64,000 nucleotides of DNA. It comes from Flavobacteriaceae bacterium (GTDB lineage Bacteria; Bacteroidota; Bacteroidia; Flavobacteriales; Flavobacteriaceae). The position numbers and the translations under genes are program-made. The stretch lies in contig JAUROD010000036.1 of NCBI GenBank assembly GCA_030835845.1, positions 40,198 to 104,197 of the forward strand, in the 5' to 3' direction. A model generated the notes under the pieces. It was given only the letters and a program-made list of their open reading frames with translations, was not told the DNA's origin and did not search any database. Below, piece after piece: positions 9,689 through 18,955 of this stretch (its first letter is position 1; every line of letters begins with the position of its first letter).

Positions 9689-10537
9689 TTACCAGTCCTT
9701 TTTCGTTTTAATTGGAACACCTTTAACTTTTTCGGCATTCACTTTGTCTTGAACATTTTTTTCTTGCTGATTCATCGCCTCTAACAAGCTTTTAACTTGT
9801 TCTGGAGAAAGTTGACCAGGCTTTCTTGGTGGAAGGGGTTTTTTATTTTCACCCTCCTTTTTTTCATCTTTTTTATTTTTAGGATTCTCTTTTTCTTGAT
9901 CTCCCTTTTCCTCATCTTCTTTGGGGTCCTTTTGGTCTTGATCTCCCTCATCTTCGCCATCATCTGAGGGCTTTTCCTTCTGATCTCCTTCTTGATTTTC
10001 GTTCTCTTTTTCTTGATCCTTCTGATCTTGTTGATCCTTTTGATCTTCCTGATCTTGTTGATCTTGGTTCTGATTTTCTTTTTCTAGAAGTTCCTTCGCT
10101 AAAGCATAATTATATCGTGTTTGATCGTCTGTTGAGTTATTTCGCAATGCATTTTTATATGCCTCAACCGCTTTTGGGTAATCTTTTTTTTGCATAAAAG
10201 TATTCCCTAAATTATGAAAAGCTAAATGACGACCCTCCTTGTTTTCACTATTTTTTTGGGTGAGAAAATAACGTTGTGATGCCTGGTCAAAATCGCTTGA
10301 TCTGTAAAGTGAATTTCCAAGATTATACTGTGCTTTGTTGTTTAATTTGTCCTTTGATAAGGCTTTACGATACTCTGCTTCAGCATTTATAAAAGATTCT
10401 TTTTGATGCAGTTCGTTTCCTTCTGCAATCAAATTATTTACTTCTTCTTTTTGCTGTGTCCATGCTGTTTGAACAAGCAAAAATAAGGCGATTAAAAAAT
10501 AATTTTTTCTTTTCATCTCAATCTTTTTGTTTCTCAT
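9689..10537 (-). CDS. BatC-like TPR protein with Q/D/E/K-rich low-complexity tail
   Basis: TPR repeats then NQDQQDQEDQKDQQDQKDQEKENENQEGDQKE...; between BatB and BatD. Confidence 0.85.
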   Translation of the reverse strand: MRNKKIEMKRKNYFLIALFLLVQTAWTQQKEEVNNLIAEGNELHQKESFINAEAEYRKALSKDKLNNKAQYNLGNSLYRSSDFDQASQRYFLTQKNSENKEGRHLAFHNLGNTFMQKKDYPKAVEAYKNALRNNSTDDQTRYNYALAKELLEKENQNQDQQDQEDQKDQQDQKDQEKENENQEGDQKEKPSDDGEDEGDQDQKDPKEDEEKGDQEKENPKNKKDEKKEGENKKPLPPRKPGQLSPEQVKSLLEAMNQQEKNVQDKVNAEKVKGVPIKTKKDW

Positions 10538-11564
10538 TAAACAGATTCAAACGTGTAATCCAACGTGTTTTTGTCTCTAATAAAAATACGTCAATCAAAA
10601 GTAATAGGAATCCTGCAATCAAAAAAGGCTGGAAACGATCTTTATAGCTAACAAATTTCTTTGCTTCAAATTCCTTTTTCTCCATTTGCCTCAATTCCTC
10701 TCTAACAAATTCCAATACTGACTGCGTATTATTTCCGTCAAGGTATGCAGCATCTGTTGAAGTTGAAATTGATTCTAATACAACCGTATTTCTCTTTGTG
10801 ATAACTACCTCACCGTTTTGGTCTTTTTTGTATTCATCTATTACTCCATTTAGCTTAATCGGAATTGGCGCTCCTTTTTCAGTACCAATACCAAGGGTAA
10901 AAATTTTGATTCCTGCTGCACTTGCACGTTGAGCAGCGTCAATAGTAACGTCCTCAGAGTGATCCTCACCATCAGATAGTATAAAAACAACTCGATTGGT
11001 TTGCTCTTCATCATCAAAATAAGTGATTGCCAAATCTATTGCAGCATCAATTGCTGTTCCTTGAGAGGAAAGCATATCCGTATTCAAGGCCTGTAAAAAC
11101 ATTTTTGCAGCGCCATAATCAGTAGTGATTGGAAGTTGTGGAATAGCCTGAGCGGCATAAGCTATTATTCCAACTCTGTCACTTGCCAAATCATTTAAAA
11201 GAGCCGAAACCAATCGTTTTGCCTTTTCAAGACGATTGGGGGCAATATCCTCTGCCAACATACTTTTGGATACATCTATTGCAAAAACAATGTCTACTCC
11301 TTCTCTCTTGACTGTCTCAAGTTGAGTTCCAATTTTTGGATTGACCAAGCCAATAATTATACAGACAATTGCTAAACTCAAAACGATAAGTTTTAGTGCT
11401 GGCTTAAATCGAGAGCGATTTGGACTAAGTATATCCAATAGATGACTTGAAGTAAAGGATGCTTGTGTTTTCCTTTTCCAATTCCCCACTAGTATATATC
11501 CCAACCAAAGTATTAAAACACTTGGTAGAAAATAAAAATAAAATACTTCGTCAAATTGATACAT
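10518..11564 (-). CDS. BatB-like vWA domain membrane protein
   Basis: MIDAS DVSKSMLAEDIAPNRLEKAKRLVSALLNDLASDRVGIIAYA; TM segments at ends. Confidence 0.9.
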   Translation of the reverse strand: MYQFDEVFYFYFLPSVLILWLGYILVGNWKRKTQASFTSSHLLDILSPNRSRFKPALKLIVLSLAIVCIIIGLVNPKIGTQLETVKREGVDIVFAIDVSKSMLAEDIAPNRLEKAKRLVSALLNDLASDRVGIIAYAAQAIPQLPITTDYGAAKMFLQALNTDMLSSQGTAIDAAIDLAITYFDDEEQTNRVVFILSDGEDHSEDVTIDAAQRASAAGIKIFTLGIGTEKGAPIPIKLNGVIDEYKKDQNGEVVITKRNTVVLESISTSTDAAYLDGNNTQSVLEFVREELRQMEKKEFEAKKFVSYKDRFQPFLIAGFLLLLIDVFLLETKTRWITRLNLFNEKQKD

Positions 11565-12569
11565 CTAAATAAAGCTTCTGTATAACGTATTTTTTAATAA
11601 CCATTCCAGAAAAACCAACCCAAGTGCAATGAGCACCAATAGGCGATATTTTTCTTCGTAATTGTAATATTTAAATTCTTCTATTTCTGTTTTTTCTAAC
11701 TTGTTAATTTCAGCATAAATTTTTTCTAGACTTTGATTATCAGTTGCCCTAAAATAAAGCCCACCTGTATCATCTGCAATTGACTGAAGTAACTCCTCGT
11801 CTATCTCCACTTTGGTAATACCATATTGAAATTTGCCGTTTGGAAGAATTCCAACTGGAGCACGAGCATTCCCATTACTTCCTAAACCAATTGTATACGT
11901 TTTGATTTGAAATTCAACTGCTAATTCAGCTGCAATTTTTGGATCAATAAATCCAGCATTATTTACCCCATCGGTAAGTAAAATAATTACTTTACTTTTT
12001 GAACTACTATCTTTTAGACGATTAACTGCAGTCGCTAATCCCATTCCAATTGCAGTTCCATCGTTAATCAATCCATCATATCGAATTTCATTCAGTGCAT
12101 TTTGAATAATACGCTTATCGCTAGTAATTGGTGTCTTTGTATAACTTTCTCCTGCATATATCACCAAACCAATTCTATCACTTCTACGTTGATTGATAAA
12201 ATCACTGGCTACATTTTTCAATGCATTCAAACGGTCAGGCTTAAGATCTTGCGCCAACATACTTGACGAGACGTCAATTGCCATAATAATATCAATTCCT
12301 TTATTCGTTTTAGTTCGAGTAGACACATCAACTGTTCTTGGTCGGGCGATTGCCAGTACTAAAAAGATTAATGCAAGAATCCGTAAAATAAATAAAAATG
12401 GACGTAGGCGAACAAGCAATGAAGGTTTTTCACCAAATCCTTTGATTGAAGAAATTGTCAAACGAGCTTGATGACTTCTGTACTGAAACAGATACCATAG
12501 TGTAAGCGGAACTATTAGCACCAACAGCCAAAAGTATTCAGTATTTGCAAATTCTATTCCGTTCAACAC
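11565..12569 (-). CDS. BatA-like vWA domain membrane protein
   Basis: MIDAS DVSSSMLAQDLKPDRLNALKNVASDFINQRRSDRIGLVIYAGESYTKTPIT. Confidence 0.92.
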   Translation of the reverse strand: MLNGIEFANTEYFWLLVLIVPLTLWYLFQYRSHQARLTISSIKGFGEKPSLLVRLRPFLFILRILALIFLVLAIARPRTVDVSTRTKTNKGIDIIMAIDVSSSMLAQDLKPDRLNALKNVASDFINQRRSDRIGLVIYAGESYTKTPITSDKRIIQNALNEIRYDGLINDGTAIGMGLATAVNRLKDSSSKSKVIILLTDGVNNAGFIDPKIAAELAVEFQIKTYTIGLGSNGNARAPVGILPNGKFQYGITKVEIDEELLQSIADDTGGLYFRATDNQSLEKIYAEINKLEKTEIEEFKYYNYEEKYRLLVLIALGLVFLEWLLKNTLYRSFI

Positions 12570-12571
12570 AA

Positions 12572-14182
12572 TTAAAGTTCTTTTATAATTTCAACTGACG
12601 TCAATAATCGTTCCTCAATTTCCATCCCATATCGATCTTCTTTAGGGTAAATCAATCGTAATTCAACCGTGCCTTGATCAAATGGAAAGACAATAGAAAC
12701 AAATCGACAACGCACATTGTCCGTTTCCTTATCCAAAAAGTCTAAAGTTCCATAAAGTTTAAATGCATCCGTCCCATCTAAAGATGTAAAACTATCATTT
12801 TGTGCCAATACGTTTGTTCCCCCATTTTCATCATAATAAGCAAGCGCGTTGTTCATTAATTCACGAGCAACTGCCTGCTGTTCTTCTTCACTTAGTTTTT
12901 TGTTTTCAGATACCTCAGATGGTTTAAAACTTAATTCTACAAAAAAATCTTCAAGTGGATTTCCTGAATTATAGACAATTGTTCCATTCTTCGAATCACT
13001 TTCTCTAATCAGTACTTCTGGTGTATGTACCGCCACTAGGGGATTTCCATATTGGCTTACAACCCATTCTTTATCTCGTAGAATTTTTGTTGGATAACGA
13101 AGAACGGTGTCTTTTACGGGAGTAAAACCATAATAGCTAACTGTTCCTACCAAAGAAATTAAAACAATTGAAAAACATGAAATTACAACTACTTTGATTT
13201 TCTTTTTTCGTTGCTTTTTAGCTAATTCTTTTTGGTAAGCTGCTGTTGCAGCCAACTCTTCCTCTGTTGGCTCTGGAAGTGCTTCTTTCGTTTGAATTAC
13301 AACTTGTTCTACTTTTTTACGATCATTTATTGCTACTCCAAATTCTGGTGCTGAACGAGCAAATTTTACTAAATCTGCCTGCCTAAGGACAGATTTTAGA
13401 TTGGATAATGTTTCATTACTTAAGTCAAGTGTTCCTGCATCTTTACGAAGTTCCAATTTATCGATCAGCTCATCAGATGTACTTTCCAGTGCTGAGATTT
13501 TTGCCTCTTCTTCCAAATATCGACGAATAACCTCTGTTAATTTTGAATAATATATTTTATACTCCTCTTGATCATTAGGTTGGTTTTCCTCAAGTGCTTT
13601 TAATGCATTAATTGCCCACTCAAAAGGAGGTGTTTTTTCCGCTTCAATTGCTTTCTTTTTGCGATGTCTTACATTCAAGTAATAGAGAATTCCTAAGATC
13701 AATACTACAAGAGCAAAAACCAAAATATATTGTATCCATTTCGTGTAATTTCGTTTGACCTTTTGAATCGGTTTAATATCAAATAAAGGCTGATTTAGTG
13801 TATCAACTTGAACTGTTGCAACTTCAATTGATATGGAATCCGTAAAACGCAAACTTTCGTCTATGACTATTTTCTGAGGGGGAATCCAATACGCTCCAGA
13901 ATCAAACTGAATTAGAGAATATTTTTTGGTAAATAAATAATAGTTCTGGGAACTAAGAGTTTCTAGTTGACTCTGCTCCAACAACTCAAAAGGAGTAAAA
14001 ACTGGACTCTCTGGAAAGATGATTTTTGAAAAGGAATCACTTTTTATTTGAATTGAGAGATTAATTTGTTCACCTATTTTTACCTGTGTAGAATCAACAA
14101 CAGTTATAACCTCAACTTGCTGAGCATGCAATAAAATTGCACTAAAAAAGCATCCAATAAGAAAACGTAATTTATGACTCAT
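12572..14182 (-). CDS. Bat-operon membrane protein (BatD/DUF4381-like N-terminal part)
   Basis: 536 aa, signal peptide, beta-rich N-terminus and two TM segments; located between DUF58 and BatA genes. Confidence 0.65.
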   Translation of the reverse strand: MSHKLRFLIGCFFSAILLHAQQVEVITVVDSTQVKIGEQINLSIQIKSDSFSKIIFPESPVFTPFELLEQSQLETLSSQNYYLFTKKYSLIQFDSGAYWIPPQKIVIDESLRFTDSISIEVATVQVDTLNQPLFDIKPIQKVKRNYTKWIQYILVFALVVLILGILYYLNVRHRKKKAIEAEKTPPFEWAINALKALEENQPNDQEEYKIYYSKLTEVIRRYLEEEAKISALESTSDELIDKLELRKDAGTLDLSNETLSNLKSVLRQADLVKFARSAPEFGVAINDRKKVEQVVIQTKEALPEPTEEELAATAAYQKELAKKQRKKKIKVVVISCFSIVLISLVGTVSYYGFTPVKDTVLRYPTKILRDKEWVVSQYGNPLVAVHTPEVLIRESDSKNGTIVYNSGNPLEDFFVELSFKPSEVSENKKLSEEEQQAVARELMNNALAYYDENGGTNVLAQNDSFTSLDGTDAFKLYGTLDFLDKETDNVRCRFVSIVFPFDQGTVELRLIYPKEDRYGMEIEERLLTSVEIIKEL

Positions 14183-15049
14183 CTATACCCTTGCTTTAAA
14201 ATACCCCAATAATTTTTTTACGTAACTTTCATCTAAACTACAATTTATCAGTCCTGCTCCATTTAATTTAAATAGGTTTTCAGAATAAGCTACTTGCTCT
14301 AATTGGTGTTTTCGATAATCATTTCGAGTTTTTGAAGAACCCGTATTCACCCATTTAATCTTTGCTGTTTCACTGTCAATAATTGAAATAAATCCAAGGT
14401 TTGGTAAATTTTCTTCCGTCTTGTCGTATACTCTAATCCCTGTTAAATCGTGTTTTTTAGCAACAATTCTAAATGTTTTTTCATATCCCTTGTCCATAAA
14501 GTCAGACAATAGAAAAACAATTGCTTTCTTTTTTAGAATCCCCGACAAAAAAGCCAGTGCATTTCCAATATTAGTTTTTTTGCTTTTAGGTTGAAATTCG
14601 AGTAATTCTCGTATGATTCTCAAAATATGGGATTTTCCTTTTTTTGGAGGTATAAATAATTCTACTTGATCTGAAAAAAGAAGTAAACCTACCTTGTCAT
14701 TGTTTTGAAGTGCTGAAAAGGACAAAGTAGCAGCTACTTCAGTTAGTATATCTCGTTTAAATTGATTTTCTGTCCCATAAAATTCGGATCCACTAACATC
14801 GACAACCAACATTAAAGTAAGTTCGCGCTCTTCTTCAAATACTTTTACAAAAGGCTCATTGTATCTTGCTGTCACATTCCAATCAATGGCACGAACATCA
14901 TCACCAAACTGATATTGGCGAACTTCGCTAAAAGTCATTCCACGACCTTTGAAGGTGCTGTGATATTCACCACCAAAAACGTGATCGCTCAAGCGACGTG
15001 TTTTGATTTCAATTTTACGTACTTTTTTTAAAAGTTCTTTCGTATCCAT
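14183..15049 (-). CDS. DUF58 domain-containing protein
   Basis: YHSTFKGRGMTFSEVRQYQFGDDVRAIDWNVTARYNEPFVKVFEEERELTLMLVVDVSGS is the DUF58 signature. Confidence 0.95.
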   Translation of the reverse strand: MDTKELLKKVRKIEIKTRRLSDHVFGGEYHSTFKGRGMTFSEVRQYQFGDDVRAIDWNVTARYNEPFVKVFEEERELTLMLVVDVSGSEFYGTENQFKRDILTEVAATLSFSALQNNDKVGLLLFSDQVELFIPPKKGKSHILRIIRELLEFQPKSKKTNIGNALAFLSGILKKKAIVFLLSDFMDKGYEKTFRIVAKKHDLTGIRVYDKTEENLPNLGFISIIDSETAKIKWVNTGSSKTRNDYRKHQLEQVAYSENLFKLNGAGLINCSLDESYVKKLLGYFKARV

Positions 15050-15069
15050 GAAGTGGTTTTGTGGTTGTT

Positions 15070-16071
15070 TTAGGGTACTTCCACGTGGTTGATGATTTGA
15101 GCAATCAAATCTTCTGTTGTTACATTTTCAGCTTCTGCCTCATAAGTTAATCCTATTCGATGACGCATAACGTCATAAATTACAGCACGTACATCTTCAG
15201 GGATTACATACCCTCTATGCTTTAAAAAAGCATAACATTTTGATGCTGTTGCCAAATTGATACTTCCCCTTGGTGAGGCACCAAAACTAATAAGAGGTTT
15301 TATTTTTTCTAGTTGATAGTTCTCAGGGTATCTTGTGGCAAATACAAGATCTAAAATATATTTCTCAATTTTTTCATCCATGTATACCTCTCGAACTGTT
15401 TCTTGAGCAGACATGATTTGCTTTGTTGTAATTACGGGTTTGATTTTCTGTTGGGTCGCATTTAAATTTTGACGAACAATAAGTTGCTCATCCTCCAATT
15501 TTGGATAATCAATAACTGTTTTAAGCATAAAACGGTCTACTTGTGCTTCAGGTAGAGGATAGGTTCCCTCTTGTTCAACGGGGTTTTGTGTTGCCATCAC
15601 TAAAAAAGGTTGTTGCAACTTAAAGGTACTATCTCCGATTGTAACCTGTTTTTCTTGCATTGCTTCAAGTAATGCCGATTGAACTTTTGCTGGAGCTCTG
15701 TTAATCTCATCTGCCAAAACAAAATTTGCGAAAATCGGTCCTTTTTTAATCGAAAAATCATTCTCTTTGATATTATAGATCATAGTACCAACTACATCTG
15801 CGGGAAGTAAATCCGGAGTAAATTGAATTCGACTAAAACTTCCTTTTACAGCTTGACTAAGGGTATTAATAGCAAGTGTTTTTGCTAATCCCGGTACTCC
15901 CTCTAATAGAATGTGTCCGCGACCTAGAAGACCAATTAAAAGTCTTTCGATCATTTGTTTTTGACCAATGATGACTTTATTAATCTCAAGAGTTAATAAA
16001 TCTACGAAAGCACTTTCCTGCTCAATTTTCTCATTGATTGCTTTAATATCTTTTCCTGTTTGGGTATCCAT
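15070..16071 (-). CDS. MoxR family AAA+ ATPase
   Basis: LLEGVPGLAKTLAINTL Walker A, ADEINRAPAKVQSALLEAMQE Walker B, MATQNPVEQEGTYPLPEAQVDRFM. Confidence 0.96.
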   Translation of the reverse strand: MDTQTGKDIKAINEKIEQESAFVDLLTLEINKVIIGQKQMIERLLIGLLGRGHILLEGVPGLAKTLAINTLSQAVKGSFSRIQFTPDLLPADVVGTMIYNIKENDFSIKKGPIFANFVLADEINRAPAKVQSALLEAMQEKQVTIGDSTFKLQQPFLVMATQNPVEQEGTYPLPEAQVDRFMLKTVIDYPKLEDEQLIVRQNLNATQQKIKPVITTKQIMSAQETVREVYMDEKIEKYILDLVFATRYPENYQLEKIKPLISFGASPRGSINLATASKCYAFLKHRGYVIPEDVRAVIYDVMRHRIGLTYEAEAENVTTEDLIAQIINHVEVP

Positions 16072-16164
16072 AGTGTTAATAGTTTTATACGGGAGAACAA
16101 AAATGCTTTTTTTTTCGGCGAAAACTTGTTAATAATTGGTTAAAAGTTATGGTTTTACAAGGCA

Positions 16165-16193
16165 TTTGCTTGTTTACATTGTACTTAACTTTA
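16165..16193 (+). promoter_or_regulatory. Promoter of the aldo/keto reductase-SDR operon
   Basis: TTTG (16165-16168) - 17 bp - TAACTTTA (16186-16193); ATG at 16223. Confidence 0.5.
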
Positions 16194-16222
16194 ATCTCAA
16201 TATTATTGAGCAATATAAGATA

Positions 16223-17080
16223 ATGAATCGAATAATAGCAGGAACAATGACATGGGGTAGTTGGGGAAAGAAATTTTCAACCAACGAAATTGCGGATTAT
16301 ATCAATCAGTGTATCGATTTAGGAGTTTATACTTTTGATCATGCTGATATCTACGGGGGCTATACCACTGAAACTGATTTCGGAAAAGGTCTCCAGAAAA
16401 CATCTATTGCCAGAGACAAAATGTTCCATATTTCAAAATGTGGTATTCAATATCCATGTGCAGAAAGAGCACTTTCAGTTAAACATTATAATTACTCCAA
16501 GCAACATATCATTCAATCAGCAGAACAGTCCATTAAGAATTTAAATATTGATTATTTAGACCTCTTGTTATTGCATCGACCAAGTCCACTGATGGACGTT
16601 TCAGTGATTTCAGATGCCTTTTCATCACTTGAAAAAGACGGGAAAGTACGTGCGTTTGGTGTGTCCAATTTCACTTCCAGTCAAATGGAGCTGCTCAATA
16701 AAGAAGTGACTATTCAATGGAATCAAGTAGAATGTTCCCTTTCCGAATCTCGAGTAATGTTTGATGGAACATTGGATTATCACAATTCAAATAACATTGG
16801 CACAATGGCTTGGAGTCCACTTGGTGATTATTTTAAAGAAGAAAATCAAGCAAATGAAATAGTAAAACCTATATTGAAGTCTATTGCTGAAAAGTACAAG
16901 GTAACTCCAGATCAAATTTTATTAGCTTGGTTAATGACACATCCAGCCAATATTCATCCTGTTGTAGGTACAACCAATATTAAACGAATGGAGTCATCAT
17001 TACATGCGGAAAACATACGTCTAAGCCACGAAGAATGGTTTCTTTTACTAGAAGCGCAGTGGGGACATAAAGTACCTTAA
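16223..17080 (+). CDS. Aldo/keto reductase
   Basis: MNRIIAGTMTWGSWGKKFS...TFDHADIYGGY...LDLLLLHRPSPL; the 16136 start in the track lies upstream of this more plausible ATG. Confidence 0.9.
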   Translation: MNRIIAGTMTWGSWGKKFSTNEIADYINQCIDLGVYTFDHADIYGGYTTETDFGKGLQKTSIARDKMFHISKCGIQYPCAERALSVKHYNYSKQHIIQSAEQSIKNLNIDYLDLLLLHRPSPLMDVSVISDAFSSLEKDGKVRAFGVSNFTSSQMELLNKEVTIQWNQVECSLSESRVMFDGTLDYHNSNNIGTMAWSPLGDYFKEENQANEIVKPILKSIAEKYKVTPDQILLAWLMTHPANIHPVVGTTNIKRMESSLHAENIRLSHEEWFLLLEAQWGHKVP

Positions 17081-17082
17081 CA

Positions 17083-17832
17083 ATGAATAAAACAATTTTA
17101 ATTACAGGTGCAACTAGCGGAATTGGAAAAGCAACAGCTAATTTATTTTCACGAAAAGGAGCTCGGCTTATACTCACTGGTCGTCGTCAAAATCGATTAG
17201 ATGAATTAAAAAATACACTTCCCACCGAAGTGTTTACTCTTAATTTTGATGTACGAAACTGTCAAGCTGTTTTCGAATGTATCCAGTCATTACCCGAAAA
17301 TTGGAAACACATTGATGTGCTCATTAATAATGCCGGAAACGCTCATGGCTTAGACAATGTACAGACAGCAAATCTTGATGATTGGGATGCAATGATTGAT
17401 GGGAACGTAAAAGGATTGATGTATGTAACCAAAGCTATTCTTCCTCAAATGGTTGAACGAAATGAGGGTCAAATAATCAATTTAGGTTCTATTGCAGGGT
17501 TCGAAGTTTACCCAAAGGGCAATGTATATTGTGCGAGTAAATTTGCAGTAGATGCATTTACACAAGGTTTACGTATTGATCTAAATCCACATAATATTCG
17601 TGTTAATGCAGTCAATCCTGGATTAGTAGAAACTGAATTTTCAAATATCCGTTTTAAAGGAGACCTTTCACGTGCCGAAAAAGTTTATGCCGATATCAAT
17701 GCGCTCCAACCCGAGGATGTAGCAGATGCAATTGCTTATATGGTAAACGCACCCTCTCATGTTACTATTGCAGATATGACGCTTTTACCAACGCAACAAG
17801 CAAATGCAACGGTAGTGGATAGAAAAAACTGA
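17083..17832 (+). CDS. SDR family NAD(P)-dependent oxidoreductase
   Basis: TILITGATSGIGKATA, NNAG, YCASKFAVDAFTQGLRIDL. Confidence 0.95.
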   Translation: MNKTILITGATSGIGKATANLFSRKGARLILTGRRQNRLDELKNTLPTEVFTLNFDVRNCQAVFECIQSLPENWKHIDVLINNAGNAHGLDNVQTANLDDWDAMIDGNVKGLMYVTKAILPQMVERNEGQIINLGSIAGFEVYPKGNVYCASKFAVDAFTQGLRIDLNPHNIRVNAVNPGLVETEFSNIRFKGDLSRAEKVYADINALQPEDVADAIAYMVNAPSHVTIADMTLLPTQQANATVVDRKN

Positions 17833-17891
17833 CTTTGATCTTTTAAGAGTTTAATTTTTTTATATTTGATTTTAGAATTAAGCCCACAATC

Positions 17892-18413
17892 ATGCCAAAA
17901 ATCAAAGTAAAAAAGTCAATATTCATTGACTCATCTCCAGAAAAAATTTTTGAATTTCTTAATAATCTCAACAATTGGAAATATTGGTCTCCATGGATAA
18001 TTGCTGAACCATCTGCAACAGTTTTAGTTAATGATAATGGGAAGTATCATGAATGGGATGGTGAAATAATCGGAAGTGGTAATCTTCAAATCACAGAAAT
18101 TAAAAAAAATGAAAATATTCGAATGCAGCTTAATTTCATTAAACCATGGAGATCAAAAGCATTAACTCAATTTTCTTTTGAATTATCGGATAACGGTACA
18201 ATTGTATCTTGGGAAATGGAAAGTAATTTACCCTTTTTCTTGTTTTGGATGAAAAAACAAATGGAGATTTTTGTTGGTATGGATTATGAGCGTGGTCTGA
18301 GCATGATGAAAGATTGTATTGAAATAGGTAGTCCAAATTCACATCTTGAGTTTAGGGGAATAAATACCTATACTGCAAAAAATTATATTGGAATAAAAAC
18401 CCATTGTGATTGA
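17892..18413 (+). pseudogene. SRPBCC family protein, probably 3'-truncated (start of an effector-binding-like C-terminal domain is cut off)
   Basis: SRPBCC-like MPKIKVKKSIFIDSSPEKIFEFLNNLNNWKYWSPW; ends abruptly ...LEFRGINTYTAKNYIGIKTHCD* at the boundary with the TonB-receptor remnant. Confidence 0.55.
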
Positions 18414-18889
18414 TGGAGACCCCTTAACGAAAAAAATGAATTACTAAATTGAAAACTAGCTACCTCCAAAAAAAGGCTACGTCGTGCATTTAGTTGTCCC
18501 ATGTAAAAAGGTTGGTTTTCATCCGTATGCAAATCAATATCATTTCCAAAATCTACAATTGGAAGAACATCATCATTCAATAAAATGGGTTGCATTACCC
18601 ATCTTCCAAGTTCAATTACAAATGCATCAAAAACAATTGGTATTCGGCGGGTTTCATACTCTGGTGCACTTAAAACAAGTGTTGTATCATCATTGTTAGG
18701 CTTAGTAACGGATAATTGGAATGTACCTTTAAAATCTGTATAGACACCATTACTTGTATTTTCCACTAAAACCTTTAATCCTGGAATTGGTATACCTTTT
18801 TCATCTACACAAAAACCTCGAATGAGATGGGTTTGTCCATAAACAAAATGCACAAACAAAACAGAGAGAAAAAGTAGTTTATTTTACAT
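18414..18889 (-). pseudogene. TonB-dependent receptor (carboxypeptidase-like regulatory domain + plug start) remnant
   Basis: From ATG at 18889: M*NKLLFLSVLFVHFVYGQTHLIRGFCVDEKGIPIPGLKVLVENTSNGVYTDFKGTFQL... MGQLNARRSLFLEVASFQFSNSFFSLRGL then non-homologous sequence. Stop TAA at 18884-18886. Confidence 0.75.
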
Positions 18890-18955
18890 GGTTTTAAATT
18901 TGGGTTGTATTAAATATATAAATTTTTAATCTTTAAACAATAAAACCTCAAATCA

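Noticed and set aside
9781-9963. Antisense/alternate-frame ORF of 60 aa (MMAKMREIKTKR...) inside batC-like gene
   Set aside because: Alternate-frame translation of the low-complexity repeat; no independent support.
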